Source: Blastomonas sp. (GTDB lineage Bacteria > Pseudomonadota > Alphaproteobacteria > Sphingomonadales > Sphingomonadaceae). From it: a DNA stretch of 64,000 nt. The stretch lies in the NCBI RefSeq assembly GCF_030373265.1, contig NZ_JAUCZC010000006.1:62001-126000 (forward strand), given 5' to 3'. Positions 8,884 through 16,696 of this stretch are shown here, one piece after another. Below the pieces are notes generated by a model, which saw only the letters and a program-made list of their open reading frames with translations, had not been told where the DNA came from and made no database searches. Numbering within the stretch: the first letter of the stretch is position 1; the number at the start of each line of letters is the position of its first letter. The translations under genes and the position numbers were made by a program.

Positions 8884-10373
8884 TGCAGGCCCGCCTCGGC
8901 GCTGCTTGGGCGGCCGATCTGCATCAGCGCGAACGGCCCCTGCGATGCCAGGCCGAGCAGGATCGCGGCGAGCGCCAGCATCAGCGGCATCGCCTGCGCC
9001 AGACGGGGAACCGGCTTGAACACCGCATCGCCGTCGCGCGCGAACGCGACCGCCAGCGGGCGATACAGATAGGCTGCCGAGAGCAGCCCGCCGATCAGCA
9101 GCACCGCGGCCCAGACATATTGGCCCGAGACGAACGCCGAAGTCAGCATCAGATACTTGGCGGTGAAACCCCCCGAAGGCGGCAGCCCGACCAGCGTCAC
9201 TGCGGCCAGGGCGAATGCCGATGCGATCATCGGCGTGGCCGATGCCAGTCCGCGCATCGCCTCGATCCGGTCGCTACCCGCCGCCACGATCCACAGGCCG
9301 GCGCACAAGAACATCGACGCCTTGGCAAGGCCGTGGCTGAGCGCGTGAAACATCACGCCGGTCCATGCGCCGGCGGCCCATGGCTGCATGTAGGAATCAC
9401 CGCCTGCGAGCGGGAAGATGAGGAACAGATAGCCGATCTGCGCCACAGTGGAGTATGCGATCATCAGCTTCAGCCGCGTCTGGCGCAGCGCGAGCACCGA
9501 GCCGTAGACGATCGCGATCGCGCCCATTGCCCCCAGCGTCACGAGCAGCGGCGGGGTGGCCAGCCCGGGCAGGGCTTCGAACCATATCCGGATGAGGATC
9601 GCGAACGAGGCCTTGGGCACCAACGCCGAAAGCATCGCCGACGCCGGCGCAGGCGCCCCCGAATGCGCTGGCTGCAGCCAAGCATGAAACGGAAACAGGG
9701 CGGTCTTTGCAGCCAGGCCTGCGGTCATCAGGCCGACGGCCATCATGTCGACCGCGGCGCGACCACCGATCGCCTGGTCGGCCAGCAAGGCAATGTCGAG
9801 CGTACCGTGCTGCGCATACAGCAGCGCTGCGCCAAGCAGATAGGCAAGCGAGCCCAGCAGCGCAAACATCAGATACCGCAAGGCCGCGCCAAGTCCATCG
9901 GCCTTGCCGTCGATCGCGACCAGCGCCACCGCGGATACCGTCAGCAGCTCGAGCGCGACATACAGGTTGAACAGATCGCGCGAAAGAAACACGACGTTGA
10001 GCGCGCTCCACAGCAGCAACGCCAGCGGCCAGAACGCCCATTGCCGCCGCGTCTCGGTCACCTCGCCGCCGCCCCCGAATTCCGGTCGTGCGCTGACCAG
10101 CACCGCTGCCATCACCAGCGCCGCCATCGTGAGGAAGGCCAGCGCCATGCCGTCGGCGCGCAGCGTGATCCCGAGCGGCGCCTGCCAGCCGCCGATCGGC
10201 AGCGTCAACGCCCCCTGGCTGACGATAGCGGGGATCAGCACCACCAGCGCGGCCGCGTTTCCGGCGACCACCAGCAGGCTCAGCCATGGCCCCCAGCGCG
10301 GCAGGATGACCGCGATCAGCGCGGCCACCAGCGGCGCGGTCACCAGCGCGACAATAGCGAGCGATACACTCAT
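8880..10373 (-). CDS. mrpD: Na+/H+ antiporter subunit D (first copy)
   Basis: This is a 497-residue MrpD/NuoN-like membrane protein when started at the ATG at 10373 (MSVSLAIVALVTAPLVAAL). The frame stays open further upstream, but that part overlaps mrpC and has no membrane character. It contains GLAAKTALFPFHAWLQPAHSGAPAPASAMLSALVPKASFAILIR and LKLMIAYSTVAQIGYLFLIFPLAGG, the proton-antiporter core, and FNLYVALELLTVSAVALVAI, which carries the conserved membrane Glu. It follows mrpC with a 4 bp overlap, the position where mrpD normally sits, so it is the best candidate for the true MrpD. The two genes after it look like duplicated and diverged copies. Confidence 0.9.
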   Translation of the reverse strand: MSVSLAIVALVTAPLVAALIAVILPRWGPWLSLLVVAGNAAALVVLIPAIVSQGALTLPIGGWQAPLGITLRADGMALAFLTMAALVMAAVLVSARPEFGGGGEVTETRRQWAFWPLALLLWSALNVVFLSRDLFNLYVALELLTVSAVALVAIDGKADGLGAALRYLMFALLGSLAYLLGAALLYAQHGTLDIALLADQAIGGRAAVDMMAVGLMTAGLAAKTALFPFHAWLQPAHSGAPAPASAMLSALVPKASFAILIRIWFEALPGLATPPLLVTLGAMGAIAIVYGSVLALRQTRLKLMIAYSTVAQIGYLFLIFPLAGGDSYMQPWAAGAWTGVMFHALSHGLAKASMFLCAGLWIVAAGSDRIEAMRGLASATPMIASAFALAAVTLVGLPPSGGFTAKYLMLTSAFVSGQYVWAAVLLIGGLLSAAYLYRPLAVAFARDGDAVFKPVPRLAQAMPLMLALAAILLGLASQGPFALMQIGRPSSAEAGLQ

Positions 10374-10702
10374 CGCGGCGGCTTGCCGGGGTCGGTGGGC
10401 GCGCCATCTTCGGGCAGCGTGGTGCGTCCGGTGACGCGCGCATAGGCGAGCACCAGCCCGACGCCGAGCGCGGTCGCCGCGAGCGCAACGACGATGCCGG
10501 TGATGATCAGCGCCTGCGGGACGGGATCGGTCGCGGCCGATGGCAGACGGGCCGCCGTTGCCCCGAACAGCAGGAAGATGCCCGATCCGATCACGTTGAA
10601 GGCCAGCAGGCGGCGCAGCAGATGCGGATGGGTGATGAAACCGTACAGCCCCATCCCGATCAGCAGCGCACCGCACAGGCCAAAGATGCTCGATGATGCC
10701 AT
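10370..10702 (-). CDS. mrpC: Na+/H+ antiporter subunit C (NuoK-like)
   Basis: This 110-residue protein has three hydrophobic helices: IFGLCGALLIGMGLYGFI, LLAFNVIGSGIFLLFGATAA and ALIITGIVVALAATALGVGLVLAYARV. That is the MrpC/NuoK architecture. PVPQALIITGIVVALAATA is very close to the family consensus DPLPQALVLTAIVI. The ATG at 10702 overlaps the stop of mrpB (TGATG), and the stop overlaps the start of the first mrpD. In complex I the homologue NuoK carries buried Glu residues for proton transfer; here the corresponding helices lack obvious Glu, as is common in MrpC. Confidence 0.92.
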   Translation of the reverse strand: MASSSIFGLCGALLIGMGLYGFITHPHLLRRLLAFNVIGSGIFLLFGATAARLPSAATDPVPQALIITGIVVALAATALGVGLVLAYARVTGRTTLPEDGAPTDPGKPPR

Positions 10703-11709
10703 CAGGGTGCATCCCCCGGTCCGGAAGGCATGGCAGGCCCGCCAGGCGGACCGAGCACCAGCAGCGCCAGCGTCGCTGCGATCGACAGCGTGAGGGCCGC
10801 CTCGATCATCAGGATCAGCGGCTTGGCATAAGCCGGCGGCAAGCCGAGGAAACCGCCGGCAAACGCTCCGATGATGCCGACGCTCAGAAACACCAGCGGC
10901 CCGGCGATCAGCACAGCGCGGATCCGCGCCGAGGTGACCATGGGGGGCGGCATCAGACCCGCCATCATCATCAGCAACCACACCGCCGCAAGAACGGTAC
11001 CGCCCTGGAATGCCCCGCCGGGCAGCGACGAGCCGACCCACACCATATACACGCCGAACAGCAGCCCGAAGGGCGGCAGCAGCCGACCGAACATCGCCAG
11101 CACGCCATCGGCGCGCGCATGCTGGCGAAGACCCGGCCGCCGCCCCCAGTCATCGTCGCGCCAGAGCGACCACAATCCGATCAGCGCGGCCAGCAGCACG
11201 ATGCTTTCAAGCAGCGTATCCCAGCCGCGAAAATTGATCAGCACCGCCGTCACCGGATTGGAGACCCCCGACGCGTCGAGATTGGCTGCCACCCCTGCGC
11301 GCAAACCGTCCGAATCCGACAGCGACAGGAACGCCCAGCCAAGCGCCACGCTGACCGCTGCGGACACGAGCATTGTCGCGATCTGCGATACCGAACGCAC
11401 CGAGAAGGCGCTGCGGCGCGAGAGCGCATCGGTGCCTTGCGTCCCGGTTCTGCGGCCAAGCCGGGCCACGGCGCCGATCAGCAGCACACCGGTCAGCCCG
11501 GCCCCCAGGGCCGCTTCGGTCAGCGCAACATCCAGGGCTCCGAGCCGCAGCCAGGCCAGAGCGACGAACACGCCATAGACGATGAAAAAGACCACCGCGC
11601 CAAACAGATCGCGCACGGTCACCGCAAACAGCCCTGCCCCAAGGATCATCGCCGCAAGCACAAGATCGAACCCCGTGGCCGCGATATCCGATGCGGTGCC
11701 GTCGATCAC
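10702..11709 (-). CDS. mrpB: Fused MrpA C-terminal (DUF4040) + MrpB antiporter subunit
   Basis: This 335-residue membrane protein is read from the GTG at 11709, which shares bases with the mrpG stop (GTGA). The first ~70 residues (FDLVLAAMILGAGLFAVTVRDLFGAVVF, LDVALTEAALGAGLTGVLLI) are the DUF4040/MbhD module, normally the C-terminal part of MrpA. RGWDTLLESIVLLAALIGLWSLW matches the MbhE-like tail of MrpA. From about residue 200, YMVWVGSSLPGGAFQGGTVLAAVWLL and the following helices are MnhB/MrpB. The gene therefore combines the membrane-anchoring end of MrpA with MrpB, while the long N-terminal antiporter part of MrpA is missing. In position and composition it corresponds to MbhD-E-F of membrane-bound hydrogenase operons. 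Confidence 0.85.
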   Translation of the reverse strand: MIDGTASDIAATGFDLVLAAMILGAGLFAVTVRDLFGAVVFFIVYGVFVALAWLRLGALDVALTEAALGAGLTGVLLIGAVARLGRRTGTQGTDALSRRSAFSVRSVSQIATMLVSAAVSVALGWAFLSLSDSDGLRAGVAANLDASGVSNPVTAVLINFRGWDTLLESIVLLAALIGLWSLWRDDDWGRRPGLRQHARADGVLAMFGRLLPPFGLLFGVYMVWVGSSLPGGAFQGGTVLAAVWLLMMMAGLMPPPMVTSARIRAVLIAGPLVFLSVGIIGAFAGGFLGLPPAYAKPLILMIEAALTLSIAATLALLVLGPPGGPAMPSGPGDAP

Positions 11710-11996
11710 TGCGATGTATCCTGCTGCTGCAACGCCGAACGGGCGACGAGCTGCGCGGTGGTGCCCGCCGCAATCAGCGCCATGGCCCAGATCAGCACGA
11801 GCTTGCCCACCGATTGCCAATCGGGCGCCTGGAATGCCAGACCCGTGATCAACAGACCCAGGCCGACATTGTCCGCCTTGGTCAGCGCGTGCAGGCGCGT
11901 GAGCGTATCGGGAAAGCGGATGATCCCGGCGGTTCCGGCAAAGAAGAACACCAGGCCGGCGCCGCACAGGACAAGGGTGACGATATCAGCGGGCAT
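11706..11996 (-). CDS. mrpG: Na+/H+ antiporter subunit G
   Basis: This 96-residue protein with three hydrophobic helices carries the MrpG signature GTAGIIRFPDTLTRLHALTKADNVGLGLLITGLA, close to the family consensus IGxLRLPDxYTRLHAATKAxTLG. The ATG at 11996 lies inside the end of mrpF (11 bp overlap), and its stop overlaps the GTG start of mrpB, so translation of F, G and B is coupled. It is a small structural subunit of the Mrp complex in the inner membrane. Confidence 0.92.
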   Translation of the reverse strand: MPADIVTLVLCGAGLVFFFAGTAGIIRFPDTLTRLHALTKADNVGLGLLITGLAFQAPDWQSVGKLVLIWAMALIAAGTTAQLVARSALQQQDTSQ

Positions 11997-12327
11997 CGGG
12001 TGCACGTCCGGGCTGGATGGTGGTAGGATCGGTGCCTGCCGCAGGCGACACAGGGTCTTCCTCGGGGTCGCCACTGCCATCGACACTCTGTGCCTTGACG
12101 AAGGCGATGGCCGCGAAGGCGGCCAGCAGCGCCAAGACCAGCGCGACGTCGAGCATCTGCCAGTCGCTCGCCGCTGCCAGCAGCAACACCACGCCGACCC
12201 CGCCGGTGCCGACAAGCTGCGCCGCCATCATGCGATCGGCAGGCTCCGGCCCGCGCCAGATCCGCCAAAGCGCGCCAGCAAGGCTGAGCAGCAGCAAGGT
12301 GGCGAATGCCAGGAACCAGGCGCTCAT
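11986..12327 (-). CDS. mrpF: Na+/H+ antiporter subunit F
   Basis: This 113-residue membrane protein read from the ATG at 12327 (MSAWFLAFATLLLLSLAGALWRIWRGPEPADRMMAAQLVG) shows the MrpF motif RGP-x-xADRMMAAQL and two further helices (GVGVVLLLAAASDWQMLDVALVLALLAAFAAIAFVKA). The conserved Asp in WQMLDVALVLAL corresponds to the functionally important Asp of MrpF proteins. The C-terminal ~30 residues are hydrophilic and acidic. The same frame stays open upstream of 12327 to 13056, but that part overlaps mrpE and has no family resemblance, so it is not included. Confidence 0.92.
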   Translation of the reverse strand: MSAWFLAFATLLLLSLAGALWRIWRGPEPADRMMAAQLVGTGGVGVVLLLAAASDWQMLDVALVLALLAAFAAIAFVKAQSVDGSGDPEEDPVSPAAGTDPTTIQPGRAPDAR

Positions 12328-12821
12328 CGCGACCCTTCCGTGTCTTTGGGTGGACCGCCGGTGCTGGCGCCGCCCCTGCGCGCACCCGTCGTCTGCCAAA
12401 GGCGTTCCTCCTCGTGGCGGATCGCCGCCGCGACATCCTGCTTGCGATCGAGGACATGCACCAGCAGCCTGTTCCCGACGCTGCCGGCAGCGAGCGTGCC
12501 GGGCATCAGCGACAATTCGCCGCCAAGCGCTACGCGGCCGCCATCGGGCAAGGCAACGGGCACCTCGATCCAGCCCGGATCGATCGGCAGCCGCGGATCG
12601 AACGCGCGCCGCGCCACGTCGATTCCGCCGATGACGGACTGGGCTATGAATCGCGGCAGCAGGCCTGCCACTGCGCCAAGCCGCACAGGTATCCCGTCCG
12701 GGACCAGCCGCAGGCTGAGCCCCACCGCAATAGGAACGAATATCAGCCCCACCACCAGGGCTTCGAGTCCGGCTCCGGCAAACACCAGCCAAATCGCTGC
12801 CAGTGCCACTGTCCGTTTCAA
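12324..12821 (-). CDS. mrpE: Na+/H+ antiporter subunit E, first gene of the operon
   Basis: This MrpE family protein of about 165 residues has two N-terminal membrane helices (VALAAIWLVFAGAGLEALVVGLIFVPIAVGLSLRLVP), then LLPRFIAQSVIGGIDVARRAFDPRLPIDPGWIEVPVALPDG and GTLAAGSVGNRLLVHVLDRKQDVAAAIRHEEERLW, which match the MrpE domain order. The start is uncertain. TTG at 12821 has AGGA eight bases upstream and gives a normal MrpE length; GTG at 12839 and TTG at 12845 in the same frame are alternatives. No ATG is available. The stop overlaps mrpF by 4 bp. As first gene of an eight-gene overlapping operon, its upstream region should hold the operon promoter. Confidence 0.85.
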   Translation of the reverse strand: MKRTVALAAIWLVFAGAGLEALVVGLIFVPIAVGLSLRLVPDGIPVRLGAVAGLLPRFIAQSVIGGIDVARRAFDPRLPIDPGWIEVPVALPDGGRVALGGELSLMPGTLAAGSVGNRLLVHVLDRKQDVAAAIRHEEERLWQTTGARRGGASTGGPPKDTEGSR

Positions 12822-13135
12822 GATCGTAATCCTGCTCACTCCCAATCGAGCGGGCCCAATTGCGATAGCCCGCAGCCTTCAGGGCGTAGGGGGCATCCGC
12901 CATGACCTCAACCGTGAAATGCCCTTTGGGCGGTTCTTCTCGGCCTAGCGCCAATGCTTCCTGCCGGTTGCGGCTGAAGGGCCGGTGAAAACTGAGAACA
13001 GCTCCAATATCGGTTGAACGAACCGATTGAGGCGTGACGCGTCGCAATGCCCGCATGCGAAATGCCTTCTGAGATCAGACTGGCATTCTCAAGCAAGAGG
13101 ACACCCATCCCGATCCCAGGGCCATCAACCCTGTC
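12822..13135. other. Intergenic region, Mrp operon promoter side / island boundary
   Basis: This gap of 314 bp lies between the start of mrpE and the end of the LysR gene, both on the minus strand, so it must hold the Mrp operon promoter. A minus-strand frame runs open through it but joins the mrpF frame and matches no family I recognise. Base composition changes here from GC-rich core to the more AT-rich island. No convincing -35/-10 pair, terminator or attachment-site repeat could be picked out by eye. Confidence 0.4.
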
Positions 13136-14062
13136 TCAACTCTTCTTCGAAAATCCGGTCGCCTGCCATGTGTCATGCGCGCAGGTCTCTGCGATGTACC
13201 GAAATTTCGCGAGTGCAGGGTTGGTGTTGGTGGTGTTCCAATGCAGACCGAAGCCGATCCGAACGAGCCCATCTGTACCAAGGATTTCGTGCGACTGAAC
13301 CGTTGGAAATGCTGATGTCGACATCGGCTGAACCAGCAGGGTTACTTTCTGCGTGATGGCAACAAGACCTAGAATACTGTCACCACCTGTGGCCTGGAAT
13401 GAGATTTCCGGCTCTGCATCGTCCGACCCAAGGTGCCTGATCAGTATGTCACGAAACACCGGCCCCAGACCGGAAGCAGGAAGAAGAAATTGCTCGTTGC
13501 CCAAGGTGTTCCAGCCTATTTGGCCGGCGCCCACCAGCCTGTGGGTGCTGGCAAAGCACACACGCAGTGGTTCACTCCAAAGCGGTAGATGCTCGAATTC
13601 TTCCGACGAGAATTCGCAAGGGGCAATAACAGCATCCAGCGCGCCGGCCCGCAATGCATCGAACAGCCGACGCGGGCCTCGCTCGAATCCATCAAACTGA
13701 ATATCAGGATGCTGCTTCAAGAATATCGAAAGGGCAGAAACCAGGGGGCCGGCAAAAAGAGAGGTGCTGTATCCAAGGGCCAGTCTTCCCTGCTGCTTGC
13801 TCCGCAACGCTATGGCCCGAAGCTGCAAATCATCGATGTCGTGGATGATCTGACGTGCAGCATCGAGGAATGAGACAGCGATCGCGGTTGGATGCGCCCC
13901 GCGGGTCGACCGGTCAAACAATCGAAACCCTAGCTGATCCTCCAGTCGCAAGACCTTCTTGCTCAGTGTCGACTGCTTTATGTTCAGCGAAGTCGCGGCG
14001 CGAGAGAAACTCTGCTGCTCGGCCGCGATAACCGCATAACGAAGCTGTCGAATTTCGATCAT
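13136..14062 (-). CDS. LysR-family transcriptional regulator
   Basis: This 308-residue LysR regulator reads from the ATG at 14062: MIEIRQLRYAVIAAEQQSFSRAATSLNIKQSTLSKKVLRLEDQLGFRLFDRSTRG is a textbook N-terminal winged helix-turn-helix (residues 1-60). A linker helix and a periplasmic-binding-like effector domain follow (LALGYSTSLFAGPLVSALSIFLKQHPDIQFDGFERG onward). The frame is open upstream to 14344, but that part has no family similarity. Codon use and GC are lower than in the neighbouring Mrp operon, which suggests the gene belongs to the island. LysR proteins usually control a divergent neighbour, but the 1 kb upstream region holds no recognisable gene, so its target could be the fecI operon to the right or lie elsewhere. 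Confidence 0.88.
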   Translation of the reverse strand: MIEIRQLRYAVIAAEQQSFSRAATSLNIKQSTLSKKVLRLEDQLGFRLFDRSTRGAHPTAIAVSFLDAARQIIHDIDDLQLRAIALRSKQQGRLALGYSTSLFAGPLVSALSIFLKQHPDIQFDGFERGPRRLFDALRAGALDAVIAPCEFSSEEFEHLPLWSEPLRVCFASTHRLVGAGQIGWNTLGNEQFLLPASGLGPVFRDILIRHLGSDDAEPEISFQATGGDSILGLVAITQKVTLLVQPMSTSAFPTVQSHEILGTDGLVRIGFGLHWNTTNTNPALAKFRYIAETCAHDTWQATGFSKKS

Positions 14063-15071
14063 GCTCCGATCGTCCCGTTGGTTTCGACCACTGTGCGAAG
14101 ATGGGGTGACTGCCGAGCACACGTTCCGGCAACCATCGCAATGGTGCGCACGATCCTCCAGGAATGATTGGATATCCCGTCCATCATCAACAGGAAGAAT
14201 GCATTGTTCCTGCTTGTGGCAAGGCAAAAATCTGCATCTTTGGGCCGCTGCGGACCATAATTCAGCCTTCTGCAGCCAGTATTGTCCGGCCTGAAACACG
14301 CAGAATGTGTCGCGCAATGATGGCTGATAGGCTGGTTGCCGCAATAATCGCGTGAGCAGTGCTCATGCGCGCCTCAGGCCCTTCAACGCGCACTTCAGCG
14401 CTACGTCCGCCAGCAGGGTGCAAGAGGGCGGCGCGTTTCGCCAAGTTTACGCAGCATGACGGCGAATCAGCGGTAGCCAGCCAAATGTACCATCGATGAT
14501 GGCAATGCTCGGCGTCACTCGATCCGCAACTCCGTTTCGTAACGACCGCAGCCCTTTGCCTGATTCACGCAAGATACTGGCGGAGCCCGTTCATGTTGCG
14601 AAAATCCATCCAGTTTCTGCGGAAATATTTCACCGGACTGCGGATGTGACTTCGCACGTTCCAACCGCAGGAATAAGGACACTATGTCGGGTGCCGCAAA
14701 ATAGGGCGCGATGCGGGAGCCGGGGGACATTCGCGGTTCTGCTGGATATGTCGGCAGCGCATCGCATTTCAAATAGCGGGCCTTGTGTACTGAGGTTCCA
14801 ACACCCGACCCCCTCCCTCCTGCCAGCTGCCGCTATTGCGATGACGTGCCAGGTGGCTGATCCTGCCACGGCTGCCGGTATGGCTGGCAGCGGGGCGTGG
14901 AAACCCTTGTATATTGGTCAAGAGTGCTGGGTCACGTGCCGGACCGCAATCCGGACGGGACCTCCGGTTCTCATGACGGCCGGCTTTGTCGGCTGGTCTC
15001 TAAGCAATCGGCTTTCCTGGCAGCTGCAAAGGTTGCCGTAGCGCCTCTGGTTTACAGGGAAAGCCGCTGCC
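14063..15071. other. 1 kb without a recognisable gene
   Basis: Between the LysR start (minus strand) and the fecI start (plus strand), about 1 kb has only open frames with unlikely composition. The longest is 14496-15041 on the plus strand, whose translation resembles no protein family and has no good ribosome binding site. The base composition is mixed and lower in GC than the core genes. The region must contain the LysR and fecI promoters. It may be the eroded remains of an inserted or deleted gene. No tRNA, terminal inverted repeat or CRISPR repeat was seen. Confidence 0.45.
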
Positions 15072-15593
15072 ATGGCAGATCATCTGAGTCCGATACCTCG
15101 CCGAGGGCTGTCAGGTCGCGGGCGCCAGCGTAGGGCAATAGAAACTTTGTACCGCACCCATGTTGACTGGCTGCGCCGCGCATTGGGTTACAGGCTCGGC
15201 AATCACGGTATCGATGTGGATGACATAGTCCACGACGCCTACATCCGCATAGCCCGATACAGCGACGAAGACAGCATTCACCACCCCAAGGCGTTGCTGC
15301 TACGGATCGCTCTCAATCTGGCCAGGGATCAGATGCGACGAGATTCCAAACTGCCAGCCAATGATCTGGACCCTTTCGAAGAGATCGCATCAGAGGGAGA
15401 TCAGGAGTATCTGTTGGCATTGAAGGGGATTATTCTCTCTCTACCACCTGACTTGCGCAACGTGTTTCTCCTATCAAGGTTTACCGCCATGACCAATGTG
15501 CAGATTGCCGAGCATCTTGGAGTTTCGGTCAAGACGGTAGAGTACCGGATGCGCAAGGCACTTCTTCACTGCGCGGAACGGTTGGCGCAATGA
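15072..15593 (+). CDS. FecI-like ECF sigma factor
   Basis: This 173-residue ECF sigma factor has region 2 at about residues 20-85 (ALGYRLGNHGIDVDDIVHDAYIRIARY, then LLLRIALNLARDQMRRD, the -10 recognition part) and region 4 at about 110-165 (LKGIILSLPPDLRNVFLLSRFTAMTNVQIAEHLGVSVKTVEYRMRKAL, the helix-turn-helix for -35 recognition). The closest type is FecI, which works with a FecR regulator and an STN-domain TonB receptor. Both lie directly downstream, and fecR overlaps the stop by 4 bp (ATGA). The expected role is to switch on the receptor/isopeptidase genes when the outer-membrane receptor binds its ligand, here probably a lasso peptide. Confidence 0.9.
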   Translation: MADHLSPIPRRGLSGRGRQRRAIETLYRTHVDWLRRALGYRLGNHGIDVDDIVHDAYIRIARYSDEDSIHHPKALLLRIALNLARDQMRRDSKLPANDLDPFEEIASEGDQEYLLALKGIILSLPPDLRNVFLLSRFTAMTNVQIAEHLGVSVKTVEYRMRKALLHCAERLAQ

Positions 15594-16564
15594 GCAACAT
15601 CCCCTCAGACAAGCTCGATCCGGTCACACGGCAGGCTGCGGTTGAAGCTGCAGGATGGTTGTCCCGGCTAAACTCGCGCGTGGTCGACACTGTCGAGCTG
15701 GAAGAGTATTTCGCATGGCGTCGAATTCCCCACAACGCAAAGGCCTATGACGAACTCGAAACCCTCTGGCGGTCCAGTCTGAGGCTGGCAGATGATCCCG
15801 AGATTGCCCACGCGCTGGATGGTGCGACTTTTGCAAACAGGGATCGTGGGCGCGGGATCAGGCTTGCTATTGTAGCAGGTTTTGCAGTGCTTCTCGCTTG
15901 TGCCGCGTTTTTCATGCTGGCCCGCGACACGGTTTTTGAAACCGCGATCGGGGAGCAGAGGCTCGTCCAGCTCGAAGATGGCAGCCGCATCCGGCTCGAC
16001 ACCAATACCCGCATCAACGTGCGCATGGATTCCGAGCGGTCCGTGCGGCTCGTCAAAGGACGAGCGTTCTTTGATGTTGCCCATGACAGCTCGACAAGTT
16101 TTCTCGTTTCGGCTGGCGACGCGCGGATTCAAGCCTTGGGAACGCAGTTTGAAGTCGATGACACCGTCAGCGGCACCAGGATCGCGCTTGTGGAAGGCCG
16201 GGTCGCAGTCACCACCAGAAACCCCTCGCCTGCTTTGGCGCGTGTCGAACTGGCACCAGGCCAGATGGTCAACGTTGCAGCTTCCGGGCTGGAACGGGTG
16301 ATGGCTGCAGACACGAGGTCTATCACTGCATGGACACAGGGCCGGCTGGATTTCCGGCAGACACCGCTGGTCCAGGCTGTCGCCGAAGTGAACCGCTACG
16401 CGCGCAAACCCCTGCGCCTGACTTCAACCCGCTGGGCTCAGCAGGAGGTCAACGGCGGCTTTGCTGTCGGTGACGTTCAGGCCTTTGTCGAGGCCGTGAC
16501 GACGCTTTACCCTCTGGAGGCGTTTGACAAGCCTGATGGGGCCATCGAGTTGCGTGACAGGTAA
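15590..16564 (+). CDS. FecR-like anti-sigma / signal transducer
   Basis: This 324-residue single-pass membrane protein has an N-terminal cytoplasmic DUF4880 part (VTRQAAVEAAGWLSRLNSRVVDTVELEEYFAWRRIPHNAKAYDELETLWRSS), one membrane helix around residues 88-104 (LAIVAGFAVLLACAAFFML), a periplasmic FecR domain (TAIGEQRLVQLEDGSRIRLDTNTRINVRM, KGRAFFDVAHDSSTSFLVSAGDARIQALGTQFEVD) and a C-terminal domain of the DUF4974 type (ITAWTQGRLDFRQTPLVQAVAEVNRYARKPL) that contacts the STN domain of the receptor. In the ferric citrate model this protein passes the receptor signal across the inner membrane and controls the sigma factor. Its ATG lies inside the fecI stop, so stoichiometry with FecI is coupled. 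Confidence 0.9.
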   Translation: MSNIPSDKLDPVTRQAAVEAAGWLSRLNSRVVDTVELEEYFAWRRIPHNAKAYDELETLWRSSLRLADDPEIAHALDGATFANRDRGRGIRLAIVAGFAVLLACAAFFMLARDTVFETAIGEQRLVQLEDGSRIRLDTNTRINVRMDSERSVRLVKGRAFFDVAHDSSTSFLVSAGDARIQALGTQFEVDDTVSGTRIALVEGRVAVTTRNPSPALARVELAPGQMVNVAASGLERVMAADTRSITAWTQGRLDFRQTPLVQAVAEVNRYARKPLRLTSTRWAQQEVNGGFAVGDVQAFVEAVTTLYPLEAFDKPDGAIELRDR

Positions 16565-16577
16565 TCAGCCAGCTGCA

Positions 16578-16593
16578 CTGGGAATTTTCCCAG
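16578..16593. promoter_or_regulatory. Inverted repeat between fecR and the receptor gene
   Basis: CTGGGAA-TT-TTCCCAG is a perfect inverted repeat with 7 bp arms and a 2 bp spacer, starting 14 bp after the fecR stop and about 100 bp before the receptor start. No T-run follows, so an intrinsic terminator is unlikely. An operator for one of the island regulators is the more natural reading, but this is inference. Confidence 0.4.
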
Positions 16594-16696
16594 GGGTTTA
16601 GGGTTGCCCCCCGCTCCCATCGTTTAGGGTGATCAGGTGCTGACGTTCCGTTCCCGGAAGCTGCCCTGCAATCCAAAAACGAGGGGGAAAAGGGAA

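Noticed and set aside
12846-13056. Open minus-strand frame upstream of mrpE, in frame with mrpF
   Set aside because: It would run through mrpE in another frame and has no family similarity. mrpF has its own clear start at 12327.
14496-15041. 181-codon open frame upstream of fecI
   Set aside because: No ribosome binding site, erratic composition and no resemblance to a protein family; it appears to be a chance frame.
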